DNA of 30,226 nucleotides from Auxenochlorella pyrenoidosa (Eukaryota; Chlorophyta; Trebouxiophyceae; Chlorellales; Chlorellaceae), in contig KQ481956.1 in the NCBI GenBank assembly GCA_001430745.1, forward strand, positions 539,580-569,805, given 5' to 3'. Positions 1-10,945 of this stretch are shown one piece after another. Under the pieces are notes generated by a model. That model searched no databases. It worked only from the letters and a program-made list of their open reading frames with translations, and was not told the DNA's origin. The translations under genes and the position numbers were made by a program. Position 1 is the first letter of the stretch, and every line of letters begins with the position of its first letter.

Positions 1-2907
1 GGTGCAGCCCCGCCTCGGCGTCGCCCGCCAGCGCCTCGCCCCGCGCGAGGTGGCGGTGCGCGTGGCGGCGGGGGCGCGGCTCCGCGGCGGGCAGGCACGA
101 GCGCAGGATTTCGTTGTACACCGAGGTGCCGCTGAGCAGCACCAGGAAGCCGACCACCTGCGGTGGTGGTGCAGCACCAAGGGGCGGGGCAGGGCCGCGG
201 TAGGTTGCGGGTGCGGCCCGTTGCGGCAGCTGCCGGGAGGTGCAATTCACCCAGCCCTCGGCGACTTTGGCTTGCGCTCCAGCAGGCCCATGGCTGGCTT
301 TGCTACCCTGGCAAACCGTGCTGCCTACGCCTGACCCCGGGCCGCGGCCCCCCCCCCCCCGCATCCCGACCTGCAGCATGTGGAAATGCTCCCAGCCCAT
401 GCGCAGCGCAAACAGCCAGATGAAGAGCGTGCGGCAGGCGTCGATGGTGGCGCGCGCGGCGCCGCTCAAGTTCTTGGTCACGCTGCGGGGTGGGGTGGGG
501 TGGGGAAGGGGGGGGGATCATGCACAGGGTGGCGCCGCGGCCGATGCAGAGCATTCCTGCCCAGGACCCGCTTCCTTGGCTGGCCAAGCCGCCCCAGCCC
601 ATAACCCGAGCCCCACCTGACACCAAAAAAGTTGAAGAAAGCGATTGAGATGACGGTGGCGGCGGTGGTCCACTGCAGCGTGGCGTTTCCCCGCACCTCC
701 TGCCAGGCCAGGGCAAGTCGGGGCAGGCGGGTTGCAGGCCATGGACAGCCGGCACACCTGCCGCCCCCGGGCAGGCTAGCAGCCGGCTGGCCCACCCAAC
801 TCAGCGCATGCTGGGGGCAGCACAGCAGTGCACATGCCCCCAAAGACTCACCGCCAGCGCGGTGCTGATGCTGTCGAGCGGCTGGCCGTCAGGCCCCCGC
901 ACAAACTGCAGCACCGGTAGCGCCACGCAGCTGAGCACAAGGCCCCAGAATCCCTCCATGCCCTGCACGGCTCAGGGCCAGGGCGAATGGTGAGGGAGTG
1001 CAGTGCAGAGCAAGCGGGTGTGACGGTGGGGTCGGAGGGTGGCAATCGCACGCCGCCGACCGTCTGGCACGCCCACCTCTTCAGAACTTCCTGCTGGCCG
1101 CTTGCAAGCCCCCCTCCCCCGTCGCCGCCACCCCCCCTCACCACCGCCAGCAGCACCGGCGCCCGGTACTTGACCAGGTACTTCTCCTCCACGATGAACT
1201 GGGTGGCCGCCAGCAGCTGCGGGGGGGGGGGGGGCGAGGCAGGGTGGGAGTGAGGTTGAGCGAGGTGCAGCGAGGTGCAGCGGGCCGCAAGCGACGGTCG
1301 GCTGGTGCATGCAGCCGGCAGGCGGGCCAGGACGGCAGCGACACAGCAACGCACCTGCACCGGCAGAGGTTGCAAGGGTCGCCATTCGCCATTAGCGCAC
1401 CCCTCCCCCTGCCCCCAACCCCCACCTGCGCCACCACCACCAGCACGTTGCCCAGCAGCGGGTTGGGGGCGGTGTCGCTGGCTGCCAGGCCGCCGGCACC
1501 CTCCAGCATCAGCAGGCGGCGCAACGCAGCCGCAGACCCACCGCCGCCGGCGCTGCCGCCGCGGCCGCCTGCGCCTGCTGCCGCCGCTGCCTGGCCGTCC
1601 AGCGCCAGCGCCGGCGCTGCCTGCGGGTCTGCCCTGTCGTAGATGATGGATGATGCGCCCACCAGGGCGGCCCCCGCGCAGATCAGCACCATGCCCAGCC
1701 AGTGGTGGGAGTGCAGGCGGCGGTGCAGCAGCACAATGGTCAGCAGGCCTGCACAGGTGGGCGGGTGGGAAGGGTGCGGGAGCGGGCAGGTGAGGCCTGC
1801 AGAGGGGGCAGGCGCAGCAGAGGCCTTCCCCAGCATGGTGCCGGCGTTCGCGTGCTGCTGCCGGGGCAGGCGCGAGCGGCTGTGGCGAAAAAAACCCGGG
1901 CTGCCCAGCTCACCTGCAAACGCTGCCAGCGTGCCTCGGAGCATCTGGAACACACTGGCATAGCTGCACAGGGAGGGGGAAAAGGTGGGACATGCAGGTG
2001 AGCAGCCCCGCAGGATCCGGGGCTGTGTCATTGGTGGCTTGCTAGCAGCCTTACAGCCATGCACTTCGTAGCACACGGCTGCCCAATGCGAGCCTGCCCA
2101 GCCTGCTATTCCCCCCTGCATGCGCACCAACCACCCGCAACGCCTGGCCCGCGCATGCCTGCACGCCCAAAAGCAGCCTCCCCCGCCCACCCCGCCGCTC
2201 TTGTGTGGAACAGCCCCACCACCCCCCAGCCCGCCCCTCACGTGTAGAACAGCCCCAGGTTGAGCAGCGTGCTGGCCGCGGCGTCGCACATCGCCGGCAG
2301 GCTGAACACCCAGAAGCTGCGGCGCAGCTGGCGGGACCGCGCCGCCGCCTCCTCCTCACTCTGCTGCCCCGCGCGCTTGGTGGCCTTCCACCAGCGGCGC
2401 AGCGCAAAGGGCACAAGGCACAGCGCCTCGCCCAGAAACATGGCCGCCGTCTGCCTCGCAGTGGGGCAATGGGAGGGGGGGGAGTTGCGCTGCCTGGGTG
2501 GACTAAGGGCACCTGGTGGGAGCTGGCATGCGCGCATGCTGCGGGGCAACGGGGCAGGGCGGGCGACCAGACGGGTGGGCGGGCGGGCACAACGACGGCT
2601 GCCCCCAGGCCCCCCGCCCTCGCGGCCCACCTGGAAGGCGGGGTGGCGGAAGCGGACCGGCTGGCCCGCCGCGTCGTGCCGCACCACCACGTTGTCCTGC
2701 AGCTTGGTGGCGATGGTGTTGAGCGAGCCTGCGGGGGCGGGCGGGCGGGCAGGCGTGTGGGCCATGTGGCCAGGGAATGTGCAGCACAGCCTTGCGCGGA
2801 AGCCACGGCCAAGATGAGGCCAGGCTTCAATGCACTCCCCCTGCTGGTATCCATGCCGCACCCGTCAGGAGCATGCAGACGGCCAGGGCCGCGACTTTGG
2901 CCCGCAT
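1..2907 (-). CDS. SLC35F6: SLC35F6-like transporter of the drug/metabolite transporter superfamily, C-terminus cut by window edge
   Basis: Multi-pass membrane protein of the SLC35/DMT fold. Human SLC35F6 is lysosomal/mitochondrial with an unsettled substrate, so the substrate here is unknown. Predicted exons from the 5' end: 2907-2862, 2728-2631, 2450-2242, 1963-1914, 1748-1426, 1216-1142, 962-852, 699-617, 482-371, 157-1. All have GT-AG introns and the phases close, giving 421 residues with no stop before the window edge. Family landmarks in order are a short hydrophobic first helix followed by NTIATKLQDN, MFLGEALCL, FQMLRGTL, IVEEKYLVKYRAP with GMEGFWG, AFFNFFGVSVTKNLSG, and WEHFHMLQVVGFLVLLSGT with VYN. 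These match the SLC35F6 order. An Ala/Gly-rich cytosolic-type loop of about 60 residues in the fifth exon is absent from the human protein. The start ATG at 2907 is directly followed by the family's first helix. Family assignment is firm; exon ends are inferred. Confidence 0.92.
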
Positions 2908-4989
2908 CGTGCTGGTGTACCTCCAGCACGCAGGACGGCCAGGGCCCGCGGGGACTGCAGGCCACGGGTGCAGCAGTGCACTGAGCTAAGCAAACAGTTG
3001 GTGGGAACAGTGCACAAGCCACAAGGTAGTAGTGCACAAGTGCACAAGGCAGCGCAACCAAGCACAAGGATGGATACAGAGAGAGATGAACAAGCAGGGG
3101 GCGGCAGGCGGCAGTGGCGGGCGGGGCCACTTGCGGCGCCCCATCCGACATCTCGGTGACGCAGAGAGGACGCATCTAGTGCACCTGGGAACTGTCCGGC
3201 GCGCCGTAGGCAGCGCTGAGCACTCGAACCGCGAGGGCGGGTGCTCCAGTTGCGCTACTCACAGCCTGGCGAGCTGCTCAATAGAGGAGGAAAGCGATCC
3301 GACAATGATAAAAGCGCAGGAGCTGCAGTCCGTGCACCCCTTGCCTGCTGGCCTGGCCCTGTTTCGGCTCTGCCGGGGGCTGTGAGATGTGTAAGAGTTT
3401 TTGTCAAACTTCAAAGCATGGCATACAACAAGGCGCATACTGCAGCGACAGAGGGATGGGCCAATGCCGCCTTCCTCGCTGTGGCAGCGGGGACATCGGG
3501 CTGCGGGCGCTCGAATTGCTGCTGCTTGGCAGCCTATACAGCTGTACTACAGGACCTATACACATCAAGCCTCCAACTATGATGTCTGCAAGAGATCGTG
3601 CAATTGAGCATGCTGCATGCGAGTGGCAGAGTGCGCCGTGGTAGCAGCGCTGGCACACTGCGCGTTCTTGCTGCCGCTTCCGACTTGTCTTGCACGGAGT
3701 CCTACATCATCCTCAGGTCAATGAATTGTGTCCTAGAAGACAGGATCCTGCCCAGCATTCCCCTTGTGGGTGGGGATAGGCATGATCCCGCTTCCCTGGG
3801 CAGCCCCATCAATGTGCATGTTGACAGCCTTGCACAGCAAGGGAGGGCCCCACTGCCCAGATGGAGTGAAGACCTTGTAGGGCAGCGGTCGTAATAATTA
3901 GAGCGTCAGGTTAGCCGTACACTTCAGTTCACGCGTGCTTTGAGTGATAAGGAGGCGACCAGCTCTCGTGCCTGTGGTTTGCTTGATTCTCTGCTCGTAG
4001 TTTAGGACAATGCCCTGGCCTCAACCCTACTGCCTAGGGCAGCTGCGGGCCCATGCAGCAAGCAAGCGCACGTCCCCCACCCTGCTAATTTTGTCCAATT
4101 TTCCCGCTCTTCAGCAGGCACTGAGAAAAGTAGCCCTCGGCTTGGACCGGAGCACTCATCTGCTTGTACGGAGCAAACCTACAGATTGTCAAGCCTTAGT
4201 TGGCGCTGCAGGCTGTGTCGGTCGAACAGGTGGCATCGATCGCACAATGGCCAGGGATGGAAGCGGGTGGCTGAACGCTGATGAGCTTATGTGCATGCAT
4301 GTATGAGAGATTGAGCTGTTGCCAAGCATCATCCGTGATTGTAAGAAAGTGCACACATCCAGTCAGCAAGTAGCACTGTGCTGGGAGGGCGGCCACGCTG
4401 TGTCCCCCAGAACACTGCTAGAAGGTGGCTTGCCTGCCAAAAACAGCAGCTGGTATGATAATAAGTGGCTGGCCATACCAGGGTCGCTTTGCAGGGTTGG
4501 GTTGGATATGCCTTGCTGAAGGTGTGCGGAAATCAATCATCTGGCAACACACATTGCAACAGAGCTGCAAGACAAAATGTGCCAACAGCCGCCTAGAGCA
4601 TTCGATATTCTTGCTGCTCGAACACATGCCCAGGCAAACTGCGCAACCTAAGGAGGAGTACATCAGCGACACAGACTGTTGTACATAATCATCTTCGAAA
4701 CATGCAGAATTCGTACCAGGAGTTGTAGCCTTGCCTATCAGCTTTGGCAACTGATGTTCCACGCTCAATGTTGACATACATTCGGTTGGCTCCGGTCTGC
4801 CAGGCTGGCGCTGCCATCAGGGTGGCCACCCGCTTTCAAACCATCACCACCCGATCCCACGAGCTGATCGGGCTGCATCTTAACGACCTCAGATCCCTTT
4901 TCGGCTGGGCCGCGGCGCCCCAGCTGCGCCCCAAACTCAAACCCCTCAGCCAGCTCCTTGCGCGCGGGCCATCGCCTCCGCACGGCGCC
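2908..4989. other. Divergent intergenic region with no convincing gene
   Basis: About 2.1 kb between two divergently transcribed genes, so it should hold both promoters and 5' UTRs. From about 3000 to 4790 the base composition is clearly less GC-rich than the genes around it. Open frames are short and none shows a recognisable motif or exon pattern. A cluster of short GTGCACAAG-type direct repeats lies near 3009-3060. Nothing here looks like a transposon end or a functional tRNA. The stretch 4744-4989 stays open in frame with the downstream gene and could be its 5' UTR or an N-terminal extension from an ATG at 4768. Confidence 0.6.
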
Positions 4990-7900
4990 ATGATGGTCGG
5001 CGTGCTCGCGGAGACGCAGCGGGTCGAGATGGAGGCGGACGGGGTGGGAGTGGCGGCAGAAGCGACGGCGGTGGCAGTGCCGATGGAGGGCACAGAGAGC
5101 CGCCAGCAGGAGGCTTCAGACAGCGAGGATGAGCTTCCCCTTGCTCAGAGGTCTCAGCCCAGAGAAGCTGGGGAGGCGGTGCTGTCAGACCCCGCCCTGC
5201 TGCGGGCGACGGTCCAGGTGCTGCGGCCATACCTGTCCCGGGGCGGCGTGCCAGCAGGCCAGGGCAGCCAGGGGGAGGAGGGGACAGAGCAGCAGGGGGG
5301 GCCGGCACAAGAGCGTGCACGCGCCCTGCAAGAAGAGGTGGGTGTTAGAGGAGATCCCAACCGGAGGTGCACATGCATGCAGCGAGGTATCTTGTTTGAC
5401 AGCCAGCGCCAAGCCTCAGGTTTGAATTGCGACCACCGCTGGCTTACCAGCCGTCCTTGCTCCCAACACCTGCTCTGCCTGCAGCACCTGCAGAAGCGGC
5501 TGGAGCTGGTGAATCTGCAGGCTGCTGTGCAGGCGGAGCTGACCGCCCTGCTGGATGGAACAGCAGAGGTGCCTGCGCTGCCCCTGCCGGCCGAGATGCT
5601 GGATATTGTGAAGGGTGAGGGGGCGCGGGGGGATGGGGGGCAAAGGTAGCCGCCCGCATGGCTTCCACTGCTTCCCGCCAAGCACAGCTGCGCCCCCTTG
5701 CTGCCTAGATGGGGCAGCCTGCTTGTCCTTGCCGCCCCATTGTGCCTTTCAACCCTGCCTCAACCCCCCTCCCCAAAACAGATCACCCGCTGCTCAAGAT
5801 GGCGATTGACAGGGCGCTCGATGCGGCGTCGCGGCGCATGGCTGCCGGCGTCACTGCCTCGCAGGCGGGTGCTGCACGCCTGCGCGGCGCCATAAGCAGC
5901 ACTGCTTCATGCCACAACCGCGCGAGCCAAGGCGCTGGCTCCCGCCACCCCCCCGCCTGCCTGCTGGTGCTGCATCCAGCCTGGCGCGACCCCGCCGGGG
6001 ACCCCCCCACCAAGATACGAGGCGTACCCGCCCTGTCGCCCACCTGGCTGCAGGAGGAGGCGGAGTTTGTGGAGCACGTGCGCGACATGGTGGGGACGCC
6101 GGCAGAGTGCGACGGGTGAGGCCCAGCTTCCGGGGGTGGTCCGGCGTGTCGACGCCCTCACGCCGCTCCGTGTGGCTTGTGCTTGATAGCTCGCCCCAAG
6201 AGCTGTGCTCCTCCCGGTCTCCTCGCAGGCTCATCTTCTCGCAGATCCTGTCCCAGCACCAAGCCCTGCCCGACAGCGCCCTGCCGCCCCTCGTGGAGCC
6301 CTGCCTGGAGGTGGGTGCTGGTGGGGCTCCCGCCCTGCGCCAGATGCAGGGTGGGGCGCTGCCCGGCAGGGACGCCACGCTGCCACAGCCGCGGGCTTGG
6401 CCTCCTTGCCGGCTGCAAGGGGCAGGAGGTTGTGGCCACAGGCTGCCCGGGAGCCACCACTCTGCCCCGCGCCCACTCCCTTCCAGCCCGGCTCGGCGTG
6501 CAAGCATGGCTCGCGTCAACAGTTGGCAACCTGCCGCTGTTGGATTGGTTGTGCACCCACCCCCCGCTGTGGCCCCCCCCACCCCCACCCCCACCCCGCG
6601 CAGTACCTGGGCACCCAGCTGATCGAGGCGTCGTTCGCTTACGACACAGCCAGCTTTGCCGCCCACAGGCAGCTCCTCTCGTGCTGCCAGGCCGTGGCCA
6701 AGGCGGCGACGGATGCGCGGCGGCAGCTGGATGAGCTGCAAAGCAGGCGGGTGGCCCCCATGGCCTGCGGGCGGGGCGCGCCAGCTCCTGGTGGTCTTGC
6801 ACCCCTTGCCGGCATGGTGGCGCCTGCTGCAGCCTGCGTTGCCGAGGCGGGCGCTGCTCCCAGGGTGCGGCCCCACAGCCGCTGGCCTTCCGCCCCGCTC
6901 CCCCCCTGCAGGTGCGCCGGCCAGCCTGGCATGCCCCAGGGCTCGGCGGCTGCTGGTGAGCCCCCGTCGGGCGAGCCGGCTGTGGAGCGGTGCCGCCGGC
7001 TGCAGCGGGAGCTGGACGAGGCGGGGGAGCTCATCCAGCGGCTGCAGGCGCAGATGTCTGACGGCCAGCGCGAGCTGCTGCGCGAGGTGAGCTGGGCGGG
7101 CCAGCGCGGCCAGGGGGCCAGCTGGCGCGGCTGGGCTGGGCGAGGGGACAGCTTCCTCGCTGCGCGTCACGGCCTGGGCCTCCCGGCCAGCTGCAGCCGC
7201 TCGGTCCTCGGCCGCCCAGCAGCCTCTGCCACGGTGCCCAGCCGTGCTCAGCGCGCCTCGCAACCGCTGCCTGGGACCGCTGCTGCACGGCAGCTAGCCA
7301 AAGCCCGCGCGTGCTGCCCCCCCTCCACCCGCCCGGCGCCCCGCAGGCGGGGGACACCCGCCACGCCACCGAGGAGGCCGCCCGCTCCCTGTCGCTGGAG
7401 CGCGGCCGCCGCTGGCGGGTCGAGGAGCAGGTGCACGCCGCGGGGCGCACCAGCCTGGAGGCGCGCCGCCGCGTGGCCTACCTGCAGGGGGAGCGGGCGG
7501 AGGAGGAGCTGTGGGCCGAGGACAGGCGCGCCCAGATTGAGCGGCTGGAGGGGGAGCGCGGCGCGCTCGAGGCGGCGGCGCGGCGGAACGAGGAGCAGGT
7601 GGGCGGGCCTGCAGCGCGGGGCCTGCGACTCTGCCGCCGCCCCTGCATCCCTGCTCGTGCGCGCTGCCGCTTGAGCGCTCACTCCCTCCGGTTCGCCCGC
7701 CTTCTTTGCCCCTTGCACAGCTGGAGGCGGCGTGGCAGCAGTGCGCGCAGGTGCAGGCCCGGGTGGGGCAGCTCGAGGCGCAGGTGGGCGGGCGGGGCGG
7801 GGCGGCCATGCTGCGGCCGCGTGCACAAGCGTGCGTGGCAGGTGCACACTCCGGCGGGTCGCGCTGCAAGCTGGCAACCTTTTGTGCCGTGTAGGTCAGC

Positions 7901-10603
7901 AGACTATGCGCGCTCCCTGTGCCGCTGCAGGTTGCGGAGCGTGAGCAGCAGCTGGTGGCCAGCAGGGCGGCGGCGGCGGCGGCGCAGCGCGAGCTGGAGC
8001 GGGAGCGGCAGCGCTTCGTCGCCAAGCTGGCAGCCAGCGAGGCGGTGGCTGCAGGGGTGCAGCTCGAGGTGGAGCGGGAGCGACAGCACCACGCTGCAGA
8101 GCTGGCGGCTTGCGAGCGAGCCGTGGCGGCGGGGCGGCGTGAGATGCAGCAGGAGCGGCGTCGCCTGGCCGCCGAGCTGGCTGCCAGCGAGGCGGCGGCT
8201 GCCGCGGCGCAGGGTGAGCTGGAGCGGGAGGTGGAGCGGGAGCGGCGCCGGCATGCCGAGCAGCTGGCCAACAGCAGGGCGGAGGCTGCTGTGGCGCAGG
8301 AGGAGCTGGAGGAGGAGCAGCAGCGGCATGCCGTCGAGCTGGCAGCCAGCAGGGCGGCGGTGGCTGCGGTGCAGGCGGAGCTGGAGCGCGAGCGGCAGCG
8401 CCACGCCAGCGCGCAGGCGGCCAAGCGGGAGCTCGCCAAGGTGGCCCAGGCGGAGCTGGAGCGCGAGGCGCGGCGCCGCGCACTGCTGCAGGAAGCCAGC
8501 AACAGCGCCGCCGCCGCGGCAGCAGAGGCCACCCGCAAGCTCAAGTCCAAGGTGCGGCGCCTGCAAGGCCTGCTGGAGGAGGAGCGGGAGGCGGCCGCCC
8601 AGCAGGCGCAGGCCATCACCGGCCACCAGGCCCACGTGACGCGCTCGCTGGAAGAGCACGCCGCCGCGGTGCGGCGCCTGGAGGCGACGACCAAGCTGGC
8701 GACGGACGCCCTGCAGGACCAGGCGCGTGCGGGGCTCCCAGGGCTCACACCTGCTTGTGCGCCTGTGCTGCTGTTCTGGCGGCCCAAGCGCTGGCGCAGC
8801 GGCTTGGATGTGCCCGGCAGGCATGCCGAGGCCTCCTGCTGCTCCCGTGTCGTGTGCGTGCCCATCTAGGTGTTGAAGCAATGGCTCTTGCATCCCGGCT
8901 TCCATTGGGGCAGACCGCCCAGGGACACTGCTGCCGGGCCCAGCACCGGCTTCCTCTGCTGCCCGGACACCTCGCCCCGCTGCCTGCCGGCATGTCAGCC
9001 CCCGCTCGCCCCTCCCATGGCCCCCCCCTCCCCCCCCCCGCTGCGTGCAGGCGGAACAGGCCTGCAACGAGCGCGACCAGCTGCGGGCGCAGGTGGAGCA
9101 GCTGCAGGCCAAGGTGTGGTGCGGGGGGGCGCTGGTTGTCGGGCGCAGCTGCCAAGGCAGTGACGTGTGCATGCATGTGGGCCACCAGCCCATGCCACCG
9201 ACAGGAGGGGAGCAGGCAAAAAAAAATCTGCCCTTGCTGGTTGGTGCTGCCAGCGCTCATCCTGCCTCTTGTTGGCATGCCCGGCAACCCTGCAGTCTGC
9301 GGAGCTCGCAGGGCAGCTGGCCGCCAGGCAGGCTGCGCTGGAGGAGGCGACGCGGGAGGTGGGCACCGTGCCGCGCTTGCGACGCATCGGGGGCTGACCG
9401 CCACCCTGGCAAGCCGCCGGCCCAGCCACCAGCTCTTTCGCCCGCGCCCCGCCCCAGCACGCCTCTGTGGCCCTCCCACCCCCGGCGTGCAGGCGGAGGG
9501 GGTGCGCCGGGAGCGTGACGAGCTGGGGGCGCAGCTGGCGTGTGCGCTGGGCCGGGAGCGCGACTTCTTCGGGGTGGCGGCGGAGCTGCAGGCCAAGGAG
9601 ATGGAGCTGGGGGAGGCGCTCGACGGTGCGCCACCCGCCCCCGCCGCGGCCAGGGGCCCCCGCCATCCTCCGCCTGCGCGCCGCCCTGCACCGCTGCACT
9701 GCATGCTGACGAAGCCGGCTCCCCCTGCACGCCCCGTCGCCCCGCCCCTCCCTCACGCCCAGCTGCCCGCCCCTCCCGGCGCAGAGCTGGAGGCGTACGG
9801 CACGCTGGGCCCCGCCACCCTGCACCAGCGGCTGGGCCTGGCAGCCACCCAGCTGCAGGCCGCGCAGGCCGAGGCGCAGTCACATAAGCAGGCTGCCGAG
9901 GCGGCGGCTGAGCAGGTGCGCGCCCGCTGGTGGGGGACGCCCCCTCACCTGGCCCGCCTGCCCCGCCCGTCAGCCTGCGCCGCCCGCGCCGGTGGGGGCT
10001 GGGTCTGGCCCGGCAGGGCGCTGTGGCGGACCCCTGGCCCTTGCCTCCTCGAATCCTCTATAGCAGCTGTGCCTCGAGTCTCCTGTGCCGCCCACTCCGC
10101 TGGCCCCCCTCCACACCGCGCTGCGCACCGTGCAGGCGCGGCAGGCCTGCCACGAGCGGGACAGCCTTGCAGCGGCGCTGGCGGAGGTCCAGGCCAGGGA
10201 GGCGCAGCGCAGGGAGAGGCGGGAGCGGAAAAAGGCGGTGCGGCAGGAGGCGGCGGCGGCGGCGGCGGCACCGCCGGCCGACCACGCGGCTGACCAGGCG
10301 CAGGGGCAGGAGCTGCCCGGGCCGGCGACAGCTGCGGCGGCAGCGGCGGTGGCCAGCCTGGACGCCACCATCACGCCCGACCTGGAGGAGGGCGGGGCGG
10401 CGGCGCAGGCAGGGGGGGCAGAGTCGGCGCCGGAGGTGGCCGCAGCGGGTGGCGCGGCCGCAGCCGAGCCTGCTGGGGGGCAGGGCAGGCGGCGGAGGAG
10501 GGGAAAACGGCGGCGCACCGAGGAGCAGCATGCCGATGGCAACGGCGGCCTGCAGGACGGGGTGCATGCACCAAGTGCCGCGCCTGCGGTGGCTGCTGCC
10601 TGA
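4990..10603 (+). CDS. Large coiled-coil protein with basic C-terminal nuclear-localisation-like stretch, function unknown
   Basis: Not recognised as a named family. Predicted exons: 4990-5337, 5485-5614, 5782-5864, 6054-6115, 6229-6310, 6604-6746, 6912-7086, 7347-7598, 7721-7783, 7931-8722, 9051-9113, 9296-9358, 9493-9625, 9785-9915, 10136-10603. This gives about 995 residues ending in TGA. Residues ~1-116 are acidic and polar; ~117-280 are helical but not obviously coiled; ~300-860 are dominated by Glu/Arg/Ala/Gln heptads typical of a long dimeric coiled coil. The last exon is Ala/Glu-rich and carries RRRRRGKRRR (about residues 958-967), a plausible nuclear signal. Three introns must use GC donors to keep frame (after 5864, 6746 and 8722). 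The start is uncertain: ATG at 4990/4993 sits in good context, while an in-frame ATG at 4768 would add 74 residues. A structural or nuclear scaffold role is inference only. Confidence 0.75.
7991..8475 (+). repeat. Tandem degenerate coding repeat of about 25-28 codons in the coiled coil
   Basis: The largest exon of the coiled-coil gene repeats a unit about six times. Each unit starts with Glu-Arg-Glu-Arg-x-Arg (for example ERERQRFVAKLAASEA, QERRRLAAELAASEA, ERERRRHAEQLANSRA, EEQQRHAVELAASRA, ERERQRHASAQAAKRE) and ends in an Ala/Gln-rich segment leading to the next ELERE. The DNA repeats too (GAGCTGGAGCGGGAGCGG-like blocks every ~75-84 bp), which suggests growth by tandem duplication. Confidence 0.8.
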
Positions 10604-10808
10604 ATTGTCGCCCGAGTTGTGGCCTTAGTTGCTGCAGAGTTGCCGCCCAAGTTGTGGCACCCCAAGCCGCCCGTGTGTTCTGTTCAGTACAATGCATGAG
10701 TCCCGCCCTGCAGCTACCCTAGTTGTACTTGCATCAAGTAAGTTGTGATTCTTTCGATTCTCGAAACTCCACTTAACAGTTATTGCTGTGGCATCTCAAT
10801 TGAACCCA

Positions 10809-10813
10809 TGTAA
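10809..10813 (+). terminator. TGTAA polyadenylation signal
   Basis: TGTAA is the usual chlorophyte poly(A) signal. This copy lies about 206 bases after the TGA of the coiled-coil gene and within the 342-bp convergent spacer before the ORC5 stop, so it probably ends the plus-strand transcript. No TTACA, which would be the signal for ORC5 on the other strand, was seen in the same spacer. Confidence 0.6.
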
Positions 10814-10945
10814 ATCCGGCAGCAGGGAGCAAGCTGGATGCAAGATGGCGTGTCGCCGCGCCATGGCCGGCGGGCAAACCACAACACGAGGCCGAAGAGT
10901 CGGCTCTCCTTCCTCAGCAAGCAAGCAGCAGCTGCCTCGTTGCCG

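Noticed and set aside
2051..3175. 374-residue minus-strand open frame extending upstream of the transporter start
   Set aside because: It reads the transporter exons out of frame and lacks any family motif; the transporter frame with its introns is clearly the coding one.
3195..3275. tRNA-like sequence on the minus strand, with TAGCGCAACTGG (A-box-like) and GGTTCGAGTGC (B-box-like)
   Set aside because: The two boxes are only about 28 bases apart, leaving no room for an anticodon arm, and the stems do not pair. At best a chance match or degraded relic.
4744..4989. N-terminal extension of the coiled-coil protein from a TTG at 4744
   Set aside because: TTG is not a normal eukaryotic start. The in-frame ATG at 4768 remains possible, but the sequence up to 4989 has no coding-like pattern.
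7294..9193. Long minus-strand open frames (523 and 429 residues) opposite the coiled-coil gene
   Set aside because: They are Ser/Ala/Arg- or Leu-rich shadows of the GC-biased coiled-coil exons and run across its introns without splice logic.
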